Shown: positions 6,487-14,076 of the stretch, in pieces
Layout: each line of letters begins with the position of its first letter
Numbering within the stretch: position 1 is the first letter of the stretch
Origin: Clostridia bacterium
Lineage (GTDB): Bacteria > Bacillota > Clostridia > Oscillospirales > CAG-272
Assembly: GCA_017466495.1 (NCBI GenBank)
Contig: JAFTUB010000080.1
Coordinates: 1-16,479, forward strand
DNA: 16,479 bases
Direction of reading: 5' to 3'
Made by a program: the position numbers and the translations under genes
The notes under the pieces: generated by a model
The model's input: the letters and a program-made list of their open reading frames with translations, nothing else
What the model was told of the DNA's origin: nothing
Databases searched by the model: none

Positions 6487-7983
6487 ATGCGTCTTTCCGA
6501 TCTTTTGCGTGAGGCGGGGATTTCCGCCCTCACCGGGGGAGCCGACCCCGAAATCAGCGGTATTGCTTCCGATTCCCGACGGGTGCGGGCAGGCGACCTC
6601 TTCGTCTGCATCCGCGGTCTGCACCACGACGGCCACGCCCACCTGTGCGAGGTGGCTGCGGCGGGCGCCGCTGCAGCTGTGGTGTCCGAGGGGTGTATCG
6701 GAAAGCTTTCCGTCCCCGTGATCTGCGTTCCCGACACCCGTGCGGCCCTGGCCTGCCTGTGGGATGCATTTCTCGGCCATCCGGCCGCGGAAATGCAGCT
6801 GGTGGCGGTGACGGGGACCAACGGCAAGACCTCGGTCAGCCGAATGCTCTGCGCCATTCTGGAAGAAGCGGGAGAGCGCACGGGGCTGATTGGTACGGTG
6901 GGATGCCGATCGGGGGATCGTCCCCTGGCCGCCGATCCCCAGGACCCCCTGGCCAACATGACCACCCCCGATCCCGCCGATCTCTATGGGATGTTGGCGG
7001 AGATGCGGGAGGACGGGGTCACCACGGTGGTGATGGAGGCAACCTCCCATGCCCTTGCGCTGGGCAAACTGACACCTCTGCACTTTGCGGCGGGGATCTT
7101 TACCAATCTGACCCCCGAGCATCTTGACTTTCACGGCACCATGGAAAATTACCTGGCGGCTAAGATGAAGCTCTTTGCCGCCTGTGACATCGGGATCGTC
7201 AATCGGGACGATCCGGCCGGCGGGACGGTCGCCGCGGCCTGCCGCGGCAGGGCTGTCCTCTGCTCCCAGTATGGGGAGGCCGATTACCTTGCTCGGGAGA
7301 TCCGCTTCCGCGGGGATGCGGGGGTGGAATATCGGCTGGAAACACCCGACGGCGCTTTTGGGGTGGAATCCCCCATTCCCGGGCGGTTCACACCCGAGAA
7401 CAGTCTGCTTGCCGCCGCCTGCGCCCGGGAACTGGGCATTCCGCCGCATACCGTTCAGACCGCGTTGGCGCGGCTGTCGGGGATCCCCGGGCGTATGGAG
7501 CGGGTTGTTTTGCCGGCACAGCTGCCCTTCTCGGTGTACATCGATTACGCTCACACCCCCGATGCCCTGGAAAAGCTCCTCCGCACCGCACGAGAACTGC
7601 GGCAGGGCGACGGACGGGTGGTGCTGCTCTTCGGCTGCGGCGGGGACAGAGATCCCACCAAGCGCAAGCCTATGGGGCGCATTGCCGCCGAAATGGCAGA
7701 TTTCGTCATTTTGACCTCCGACAATTCCCGGGGCGAGGACCCCGAAGCGATTCTGCGGGATATTCTGCGCGGGATGGACCGTGAGCGGCCCCATGCAGTG
7801 ATTCCCAACCGCGCCGAGGCCATCGCCTATGCCGTGAAAACTGCCCGCAGAGGGGACATTATCCTGTTGGCAGGGAAGGGGCATGAGCAGTATGAGATCA
7901 CCCGCCGCGGGCGGACACCCTTTGATGAAGCGGCGCTGGTCAGACGTGCCGCCGAGGGCTGGAAAAACGAGAAAAATACGTAG
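6487..7983 (+). CDS. murE: UDP-MurNAc-tripeptide synthetase MurE, probably meso-diaminopimelate-adding
   Basis: 498 residues, usual for MurE, the cytoplasmic ATP-dependent ligase that adds the third residue to UDP-MurNAc-L-Ala-D-Glu. The ATP loop is T109-G-T-N-G-K-T-S116. M-E-A-T-S-H-A-L, T-N-L-T-P-E-H-L-D-F-H-G and D-Y-A-H-T-P-D-A-L are all in order. The lysine of A-A-K-M-K-L-F matches the usual carbamylated Lys. The amino-acid-selecting motif reads D412-N-S-R415 instead of the common D-N-P-R. The Arg that recognises meso-diaminopimelate is kept, whereas lysine-adding enzymes typically lack it, so a meso-DAP substrate is predicted. ATG 6487 is chosen over TTG 6475: GGGAGG (6477-6482) precedes it by 4 bases, a short spacer, and M-R-L-S-D-L-L is a typical MurE start. 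The 65-base gap upstream holds a CGGACGT direct repeat (6429 and 6444). Confidence 0.96.
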   Translation: MRLSDLLREAGISALTGGADPEISGIASDSRRVRAGDLFVCIRGLHHDGHAHLCEVAAAGAAAAVVSEGCIGKLSVPVICVPDTRAALACLWDAFLGHPAAEMQLVAVTGTNGKTSVSRMLCAILEEAGERTGLIGTVGCRSGDRPLAADPQDPLANMTTPDPADLYGMLAEMREDGVTTVVMEATSHALALGKLTPLHFAAGIFTNLTPEHLDFHGTMENYLAAKMKLFAACDIGIVNRDDPAGGTVAAACRGRAVLCSQYGEADYLAREIRFRGDAGVEYRLETPDGAFGVESPIPGRFTPENSLLAAACARELGIPPHTVQTALARLSGIPGRMERVVLPAQLPFSVYIDYAHTPDALEKLLRTARELRQGDGRVVLLFGCGGDRDPTKRKPMGRIAAEMADFVILTSDNSRGEDPEAILRDILRGMDRERPHAVIPNRAEAIAYAVKTARRGDIILLAGKGHEQYEITRRGRTPFDEAALVRRAAEGWKNEKNT

Positions 7984-8023
7984 ACGAAGATAGAACAGAC
8001 CGGATGAGAAAGGTGATGGGAAC

Positions 8024-9484
8024 ATGAAAAGTGTTTTGTCGCTTCTGACATATACGGCGGCCGAGCTGGCCGCGCTGGTATCGGGCGAGCTGCATTGCTT
8101 CGGCTGTGACGGCTCGGTGTCCTTTAATGCTGTGGCCACCGATTCCCGTGAGGTGGAGGAGGGGACTCTCTTCCTTGCCTTTGCGGGGGAACGGGTGGAC
8201 GGCCATGCCTATATCTCCGCTGCCGCGGAAGCCGGTGCCTCCTGCGTACTGGCGGCGCACCTTCCCGAGCAGATTCCCTCCTGCGTTGCCATTGTGGTGG
8301 TGCAGGATGTTCTCCTTGCCCTGGGTAAGCTTGCCCGTGACTATGCCGGACGCGCAGGCGGAAAAATGATTGCCGTCACCGGAAGCGTAGGCAAGACCAC
8401 CACCAAGGAGTTTATCTCCGCGGTGCTGGGATCTACGCACCGGGTACACAAAACTGCGGGCAATCACAACAACGAAATCGGCCTGCCCATGACCCTGCTG
8501 GCCACGCCCGCCGGTACCGAAGCGACGGTGGCCGAGATGGGAATGTGCGGTCTGGGGGAGATCGACTATCTGAGCCGCATCGCCTGCCCCGATATTGCCA
8601 TTGTCACCACCATCGGATCCTCACACTTGGAGCAGCTGGGAACGCGGGAGAACATCTGCCGCGCCAAGCTGGAGATTACCCACGGCCTGAAGGCGGATGG
8701 CATCCTCCTCTGCAACGGGGATGAGCCTTTGCTGTTCCGCGAGGAGCTGGAGGGCCGCCGTCCTGTGTTTGTGGGCATTCATAACCGCCGCGCCGATTTC
8801 CGCGCTGTGAATCTGCGCCACGGTGTGAGGGGGATGACCTTCGACCTCCTCCACGGCCGTCATGTAGTCACCAATGTGGAGATCCCCGTGCCGGGGCAGC
8901 ACAATGTCTATGCCGCCCTCTTCGCCTATGCGGTGGGGGTCATGATGGGCATGAGTGAAGCCGAGATACGTACCGGGCTTTCCCAATTTCGCAACGCCGA
9001 TATGCGCCAGAGCATCTGCGAGATTGCCGGGGTGACGGTGATCGAGGACTGCTACAACGCCAGCCCCGAGTCCATGCGTGCCGCCCTGGAGGTGCTCAGC
9101 GAGATGGGAGCACAGAACAGCGGTCTGCGCACGGCGGCATTGCTGGGGGATATGCGTGAGCTGGGTACCGATTCGGTACTGATGCATCACCAGCTGGGAA
9201 TCAGCGTTGCCCAGCATAAAATCGACTATCTCTTCACCCTGGGGGAGAGCGCCGAGGAGATCGCCCTTGGGGCGATCCGTGCCGGTATGCGCGCCGATGG
9301 GGTGTATGTAAACCTCGACTGCGGACGGAAGGACATCAGCGGCGAGATGCTGCTGAAGGTTCTGCGCCCCGGGGATATTCTGTTGGTAAAGGCCAGCCGT
9401 GCCGTGGCTGCCGAAGAGGTGGTGGCATACCTGCGGGAAAATGCCGCGCGGATCGGTGCCGAAAACCGCGAAGGAGGAAACTGA
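8024..9484 (+). CDS. murF: UDP-MurNAc-tripeptide--D-alanyl-D-alanine ligase MurF
   Basis: 486 residues. MurF adds D-Ala-D-Ala to the UDP-MurNAc-tripeptide and completes the pentapeptide in the cytoplasm. The ATP loop is G120-S-V-G-K-T-T-T127, followed by N-H-N-N-E-I-G-L-P, A-E-M-G-M, S-S-H-L-E-Q-L-G and D-C-Y-N-A-S-P-E-S-M, all MurF hallmarks. The D-S-R in A-V-A-T-D-S-R-E-V belongs to the N-terminal UDP-binding domain. Near the C-terminus the usual K-G-S-R appears as K-A-S-R. The ATG at 8024 has a purine-rich AAAGGTGATGGGA upstream as ribosome binding site, weaker than those of its neighbours. It lies 40 bases after murE and one base before mraY, so it is translated as part of the operon and supplies the UDP-MurNAc-pentapeptide that MraY uses. 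Confidence 0.96.
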   Translation: MKSVLSLLTYTAAELAALVSGELHCFGCDGSVSFNAVATDSREVEEGTLFLAFAGERVDGHAYISAAAEAGASCVLAAHLPEQIPSCVAIVVVQDVLLALGKLARDYAGRAGGKMIAVTGSVGKTTTKEFISAVLGSTHRVHKTAGNHNNEIGLPMTLLATPAGTEATVAEMGMCGLGEIDYLSRIACPDIAIVTTIGSSHLEQLGTRENICRAKLEITHGLKADGILLCNGDEPLLFREELEGRRPVFVGIHNRRADFRAVNLRHGVRGMTFDLLHGRHVVTNVEIPVPGQHNVYAALFAYAVGVMMGMSEAEIRTGLSQFRNADMRQSICEIAGVTVIEDCYNASPESMRAALEVLSEMGAQNSGLRTAALLGDMRELGTDSVLMHHQLGISVAQHKIDYLFTLGESAEEIALGAIRAGMRADGVYVNLDCGRKDISGEMLLKVLRPGDILLVKASRAVAAEEVVAYLRENAARIGAENREGGN

Positions 9485-9485
9485 C

Positions 9486-10481
9486 ATGGATGTGTATCTG
9501 ATTTTGCTCTTCGCCCTGTCGCTGGCGGTGACTTTTGTGCTGACGGTGGCGGCGGCCCGTTATTTCATTCCCATTCTCAAAAGCAAAAAAATGGGACAGC
9601 CCATTCTGGAGATCGGTCCCCGCTGGCATAAATCCAAGGAAGGTACCCCTACCATGGGTGGGATCTCCTTCATTTTTGCCATGCTGGCGACGGGGGCTGT
9701 GGCGTTTGGCACAAGTGTGCTGCTCGGGCGCTCATCCGAGCTGCTTCCCCTTCTGCCCACCCTGGGCCTTGCCCTGGCCGGGGGAATGATCGGTATGGTG
9801 GACGACCGCGCCAAGCTGCTCAAGAAGCAGAACGAGGGCCTGCGGGCTTATCAGAAGTTCCTTCTCCAGCTCATTGCCGCTGCCCTGTATCTCATTGTCA
9901 TGCGGCTCTGCGGCTGGCTGGATACCACCCTGGTTATCCCCTATTTCGGCATTGAGCTTGAGCTGGGGATTTTCTACTACGCGGTGGCGCTTCTGCTGAT
10001 CACGGGCATGATCAACAGCGTCAACCTCACCGACGGCATCGACGGTCTTGCCTCCAGCGTGACCATGGTGATCGGTGTCTTCTTCGCTGTCCTTGCCTTC
10101 CTTTTCCGGGATTCTTCCCTCGGCCTTTGGGGCGCGCTGGTGATCGGCGGCACCCTGGGCTTCTTAGTGTACAATTTCTACCCCGCGCGGGTCTTCATGG
10201 GGGACACCGGCTCCCTGTTCTTAGGCGGCCTGGTGGTGGGCGGCGCATTCATGCTGGGCTCGCCCCTTCTGGTGGTGGTCATGGGTATCGTGTACATCGT
10301 GGAAACCGCCTCGGTGATGCTGCAGGTGAGCTATTTCAAGCTGACCCACGGCAAGCGGATCTTCAAAATGACCCCCATTCACCATCACTTTGAAATGTGC
10401 GGCTGGAGCGAGATCAAGATCGTCACGGTCTTCTCTCTCGTCACCGTTGCCGCCTGCGCCCTGGCCTATTTCGGCCTTTAA
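9486..10481 (+). CDS. mraY: Phospho-N-acetylmuramoyl-pentapeptide transferase MraY
   Basis: 331-residue polytopic membrane enzyme (about ten hydrophobic segments) that transfers phospho-MurNAc-pentapeptide to undecaprenyl phosphate, making lipid I. The catalytic landmarks are D106-D107 in M-V-D-D-R-A-K, N180-L-T-D-G-I-D-G-L, F-M-G-D-T-G-S-L near residue 240, and the H299-H-H-F-E303 motif in P-I-H-H-H-F-E. ATG 9486 is chosen because AAGGAGG (9471-9477) lies 8 bases upstream and M-D-V-Y-L begins just before the first membrane segment; the frame is open further back only as overlap with murF. In many relatives the next gene is murD; here ftsW follows after 30 bases. Confidence 0.97.
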   Translation: MDVYLILLFALSLAVTFVLTVAAARYFIPILKSKKMGQPILEIGPRWHKSKEGTPTMGGISFIFAMLATGAVAFGTSVLLGRSSELLPLLPTLGLALAGGMIGMVDDRAKLLKKQNEGLRAYQKFLLQLIAAALYLIVMRLCGWLDTTLVIPYFGIELELGIFYYAVALLLITGMINSVNLTDGIDGLASSVTMVIGVFFAVLAFLFRDSSLGLWGALVIGGTLGFLVYNFYPARVFMGDTGSLFLGGLVVGGAFMLGSPLLVVVMGIVYIVETASVMLQVSYFKLTHGKRIFKMTPIHHHFEMCGWSEIKIVTVFSLVTVAACALAYFGL

Positions 10482-10511
10482 TCTCTACCGTTGACGAAAG
10501 GAGGGACGTCC

Positions 10512-11873
10512 ATGCAGGAGCGGCCCAATCAAGCACATACGCCCTCATCGCGGGAAACCCCTCCGCAGCGTCTGTCCCGTCCCGCACGTCCCGTGCGGCC
10601 GGCGCAAACGTCTCAGCGCAGAGAAGTGCATCCGGTTCCCGTGTCCGCCAGAGCGCTTCGGCAGCAGCAGAAGGAGCTTGCCCTGGAGGAACGCCGACGG
10701 GAAGAGGACGCTAAGTATGTCCGCGTTCTCACCGGCATTGACCGTCCCTTTCTGGTGATCGTCCTCGCCCTGTTGGCATTTGGAGTGATCATGGGCTTCA
10801 GCGCGAGCTATGCTTATGCAAGCTTCAAATACGGTGACAGTCTATACTTTTTCAAGCGGTATCTTTTGTTTGCCGTTATCGGGCTCATCGCCATGTTCCT
10901 CTGCCTTTACATCCCCATCCGCGGTATCAGGATGCTGACTTTCCCGGGGTACGGTTTTGCTATTGTTCTGCTTTTGCTGGTGTTGATCCCCGGTGTCGGT
11001 CTTGCGGAGGGTGATGCTCAACGGTGGCTTTATATCCCTGGAGTGGGAACCTTCCAGCCCTCAGAGCTGGCAAAGCTGGCCATGATCATGATGATGGCCT
11101 GGTATCTCTCGAAATTCAGTGAAAAAATCACCGACACACGCCCCGGCGGTCACCCCCTGCTGTGGGGATTTGGCGGCAGCTGCTGTGTTTTCGGTCTGAT
11201 TGCGGGCCTTGTAGCATTGGAACACCATATCTCAGGCACGATAATTATCGCCGGTATCGGTGTGGTGATGATGTTTGTGGGACGGGTCAACATGAAGTAT
11301 CTGTTTATTGCAGGCGCGATCCTGATGGTTGCTGCTGTTGGCCTGATCGTATTTTCGAACTACGGCGGGACCCGAATTGAGGTCTGGAAAATGGTCCTCT
11401 TCGATCCACACAGCATTCCCAAGGACATTGCACGGGATGAGGCCTATCAGAACCTTCAGGGGCTGTACGCCATCGGTTCGGGAGGGTTCTTCGGTGTCGG
11501 ACTGGGCAACAGCTTCCAGAAATCGGGCTATGTTTCTCAGCCCCAAAATGACTTTATCTTTTCAATTATCTGTGAGGAGCTTGGTTTTGTGGGGGCAGTG
11601 GCCGTGATGGCACTCTTCCTTGGCTTGGCTTGGCGGGGTTATCTTATCGCCCGCAACGCGCCCGACCTCTATTCCTCGCTACTGGTGTTCGGAATCGTCA
11701 CCCAGGTGACCATGCAGGCTATCCTCAATATTGGGGTCGTGACCGCGCTCATTCCCAATACCGGAATTTCGCTCCCCTTCTTCAGCTCCGGGGGAACATC
11801 GCTTGTGATCCTCATGACCGAGATGGGCATTGTCCTCTCCGTCTCCCGTTACTCCTACCAAAAACGAAGCTGA
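10512..11873 (+). CDS. ftsW: Septal peptidoglycan polymerase FtsW (SEDS family)
   Basis: 453 residues. SEDS glycosyltransferase that polymerises lipid II into glycan at the septum with the class B PBP. It has about ten membrane segments from residue 80 on. Family blocks seen are T-F-Q-P-S-E-L-A-K-L, G-F-F-G-V-G-L-G-N-S, P-Q-N-D-F-I-F-S-I-I-C-E-E-L-G with D347 matching the essential Asp of FtsW/RodA, and P-N-T-G-I-S-L-P-F-F-S-S-G-G-T-S. The first 75 residues are a charged Pro/Arg/Gln-rich cytoplasmic tail, longer than usual. ATG 10512 has AAAGGAGGGA 7 bases upstream; the TTG at 10491 in the same frame has none. It could be the sporulation paralogue SpoVE, but its place next to murG and ftsQ favours FtsW. 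Confidence 0.94.
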   Translation: MQERPNQAHTPSSRETPPQRLSRPARPVRPAQTSQRREVHPVPVSARALRQQQKELALEERRREEDAKYVRVLTGIDRPFLVIVLALLAFGVIMGFSASYAYASFKYGDSLYFFKRYLLFAVIGLIAMFLCLYIPIRGIRMLTFPGYGFAIVLLLLVLIPGVGLAEGDAQRWLYIPGVGTFQPSELAKLAMIMMMAWYLSKFSEKITDTRPGGHPLLWGFGGSCCVFGLIAGLVALEHHISGTIIIAGIGVVMMFVGRVNMKYLFIAGAILMVAAVGLIVFSNYGGTRIEVWKMVLFDPHSIPKDIARDEAYQNLQGLYAIGSGGFFGVGLGNSFQKSGYVSQPQNDFIFSIICEELGFVGAVAVMALFLGLAWRGYLIARNAPDLYSSLLVFGIVTQVTMQAILNIGVVTALIPNTGISLPFFSSGGTSLVILMTEMGIVLSVSRYSYQKRS

Positions 11874-11901
11874 ACATACTACAACCGAAAGGAAGGGCAT
11901 C

Positions 11902-13017
11902 ATGCGTGTTCTTATGACCGGCGGCGGCACCGGAGGTCATGTCAACCCCGCCATTGCCATTGCCAATACCATCAAGCAAAACGATCCCTCAGCCGAGATC
12001 GCCTTTGTGGGCACCTCCCGCGGGATAGAAAACAAACTGGTTCCCGCTGCGGGATATCCCCTCTACCATGTGGAGGTGCGGGGCTTCCGCCGCTCCCTGT
12101 CTCCCGCTAACCTTAAGGCGGCATGGCTTGCCTTTGTTTCCCCCATCCGTGCCAAGAAGCTTATCGCCGAGTTCAAGCCCGACATCGTGGTGGGTACCGG
12201 CGGCTACGCCTGCTGGCCGGTGCTGGTGGCGGCATCCCGTATGGGGATTCCAACCGCTGTGCATGAATCCAACGCACTGCCCGGGGTGACGGTGCGCCGT
12301 CTCCAGGCTTATGTCGACCGCATCATGCTCAACTTTGCCGAAAGCGCCGATCGTTTGGATGCCAAGGAAAAGCTGATGGTGGTGGGCAATCCCCTTCGCG
12401 GACAGTTCGGCACCCTGAACCGGGATTCCGCCAGAGAAAAGCTGGGCATCGTCGGTTATCGGCGGATGATCCTCTCTTGCGGAGGCAGCATGGGGGCTGA
12501 GCCCGTCAACGACGCCATGCTGGCCCTGATGCGGGATTACGGCCTGCAGCATCCCGATGTCCTGCATCTTCATGCCACGGGGGCGCTGGAATACGAGGCG
12601 GCCAAGGAAAAGTTCAAAGCCTACGGCCTGGAAGGGAAGGACAACCTCCGTCTGGTGGAGTATATCTACGATATGCCCGAGCAGATGGCGGCGGCCGATC
12701 TGGTGGTCAACCGTGCAGGGGCCATGACCCTGTCCGAGTTGGCAGTACAACGCAAGGCCTGCCTGCTGATCCCCTCGCCCTATGTGGCCGCGAACCATCA
12801 GTACAAAAATGCCAAAGTGCTTTCCGATGCAGGGGCGGCCCTGCTGATCGAAGAAAAAGATCTGACTCCCGAGAGGGTTGCGGCAGAGGTGGGGAGCCTG
12901 TTGGAGGACGATACCCGCCGCGCCGCCATGGAACAGGCCATTTCGGCTTTTGCCCGTACCGATGCCAACAAAGTGATTTATGAAGAGATCTGTCGCCTGG
13001 TAAACGCAAAAGATTGA
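11902..13017 (+). CDS. murG: UDP-GlcNAc:lipid I N-acetylglucosaminyltransferase MurG
   Basis: 371 residues, usual for MurG, the peripheral inner-face membrane enzyme that adds GlcNAc to lipid I to give lipid II. The N-terminal glycine loop G7-G-G-T-G-G-H13 with N-P-A-I-A is diagnostic. G-T-G-G-Y-A-C-W-P, H-E-S-N-A-L-P-G, the second loop C-G-G-S-M-G-A-E-P-V-N, and the UDP-sugar block with N-R-A-G-A-M-T-L-S-E-L follow. ATG 11902 is 28 bases after the ftsW stop with AAAGGAAGG upstream. In-frame codons further 5' lie inside ftsW and would add an unrelated N-terminus. ftsQ follows after 18 bases. Confidence 0.97.
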   Translation: MRVLMTGGGTGGHVNPAIAIANTIKQNDPSAEIAFVGTSRGIENKLVPAAGYPLYHVEVRGFRRSLSPANLKAAWLAFVSPIRAKKLIAEFKPDIVVGTGGYACWPVLVAASRMGIPTAVHESNALPGVTVRRLQAYVDRIMLNFAESADRLDAKEKLMVVGNPLRGQFGTLNRDSAREKLGIVGYRRMILSCGGSMGAEPVNDAMLALMRDYGLQHPDVLHLHATGALEYEAAKEKFKAYGLEGKDNLRLVEYIYDMPEQMAAADLVVNRAGAMTLSELAVQRKACLLIPSPYVAANHQYKNAKVLSDAGAALLIEEKDLTPERVAAEVGSLLEDDTRRAAMEQAISAFARTDANKVIYEEICRLVNAKD

Positions 13018-13035
13018 ACATGAGGAGGTGTCCCC

Positions 13036-13923
13036 ATGACCCATGCTGGGAATATGGCCCCGCCCCGGGCAAAACCGACGGTGCCGCCCCGTCCGCGAGC
13101 GGAAGCATCCCCGCGCGGAAAGAAAGAAGATGTCAGGAAGAAGAACACAGTGTCCCGGCGCCTGGGAGGAGGACTGGTCCTCTTTTTGCTGCTGGCGGTG
13201 GGGGCTGTGCTTTTCGGTGTGCTCTTCGGGGTGTTTGATGCCATGTTCCGGCTGGAAACGGTGACGGTGGAGGGAACACCCGAGACCGCGGCAGTGCTGG
13301 ATGCAGCTGCGCTCACTCCGGGGGACAGGCTCTACACCATTGACCGTGATGCCGTGCGTGCGGCTGTTCTTCGTGCGAATCCCTATCTGGCCGACGTCCG
13401 GCTTGAGCGGCATCTGCCCGACACGGTGACGCTCATCTGCACCCCGCGTGAAGGGGCCTATTATCTCGAGGTCAACGGAGAATGGGTCATTCTGACCCGG
13501 GATCTGGTGGTGCTGGAATGCGGGTGTCAGCCTGCGGACTGCCGTACCCGGGGACTGGTGCAGCTGATTTTGCCCGATGTGCGCAGAGCTGTGACAGGCG
13601 AGTATGTGGAATTTGCCGGAGAAGTTGATATGGGTTATGTCCTCGACATTCTGGCCGAACACAGGACAAGCACCCTCTACAGCAGAACCGACCTGCTCCG
13701 TATCGACAGCCGGTTTGATGTGCGCATGATCCTAGACAGCTGTTACGCGGTGACCATGGGTGACTGCCTGGATACTGCCCTGAAGCTGACCCTGGTGGAA
13801 AAGATCCTGGCTGATGGGACATTCAGCGGAAAAGCGGGGGCATTCGTGGACATTTCCAACCCTGCAGAGGGCAGCGCGATTCTGGATAAAATGACAGATT
13901 ATACCATCCTTTGGCGCGATTGA
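13036..13923 (+). CDS. ftsQ: Cell division protein FtsQ/DivIB
   Basis: 295 residues, bitopic. A basic Pro/Arg-rich cytoplasmic tail (1-44) precedes one membrane segment at about 45-67. A POTRA domain covers about 71-138 (V-T-V-E-G ... L-Y-T-I-D ... N-P-Y-L-A-D-V-R-L-E-R-H-L-P-D-T-V in the usual order), then the beta domain. FtsQ/DivIB binds FtsL and DivIC and holds the septal synthase complex in check until division. The external part has six cysteines, three of them within C-G-C-Q-P-A-D-C, which is unusual for this family as I know it. GAGGAGGTG lies 6 bases before ATG 13036. It is the last gene of the mraZ-driven run, and no terminator separates it from ftsZ. Confidence 0.92.
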   Translation: MTHAGNMAPPRAKPTVPPRPRAEASPRGKKEDVRKKNTVSRRLGGGLVLFLLLAVGAVLFGVLFGVFDAMFRLETVTVEGTPETAAVLDAAALTPGDRLYTIDRDAVRAAVLRANPYLADVRLERHLPDTVTLICTPREGAYYLEVNGEWVILTRDLVVLECGCQPADCRTRGLVQLILPDVRRAVTGEYVEFAGEVDMGYVLDILAEHRTSTLYSRTDLLRIDSRFDVRMILDSCYAVTMGDCLDTALKLTLVEKILADGTFSGKAGAFVDISNPAEGSAILDKMTDYTILWRD

Positions 13924-13965
13924 AAAAAAGTTGAAGAAATTTTGCATAAATTTTCGCAAAAGGTA

Positions 13966-13994
13966 TTGCAAAATCACGAAATTTCGTATATCAT
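13966..13994 (+). promoter_or_regulatory. ftsZ promoter with a palindrome in its spacer
   Basis: TTGCAA (13966-13971), a 17-base spacer and TATCAT (13989-13994) in the 153-base ftsQ-ftsZ gap. ACGAAATTTCGT, a perfect 12-bp palindrome, fills 13976-13987 between the two boxes. Upstream, TTTTGC (13940-13945) and GCAAAA (13956-13961) form an inverted repeat, and GCAAAA recurs at 13968-13973 over the -35. A start near 14001 gives a leader of about 75 bases with a short GC hairpin (GGCCC with GGGCT, 14014-14027). Confidence 0.7.
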
Positions 13995-14076
13995 ATAGAG
14001 TAGGTATATTGTCGGCCCGTGTGGGCTGATCAGGATGACAAAAAATGCAGATTATATAAATCGGGAGGATATTCAC

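Noticed and set aside
6418..8139. 573-residue open frame on the minus strand over murE
   Set aside because: Antisense shadow of a gene with all MurE motifs, with no family features and no ribosome binding site that stands out.
11989..13662. 557-residue open frame on the minus strand over murG and ftsQ
   Set aside because: Antisense shadow of two conserved genes with low-complexity His/Gly-rich translation.
14035..14076. Earlier ATG for ftsZ
   Set aside because: No ribosome binding site before 14035, while 14077 has GGGAGGA and gives the usual FtsZ N-terminus.
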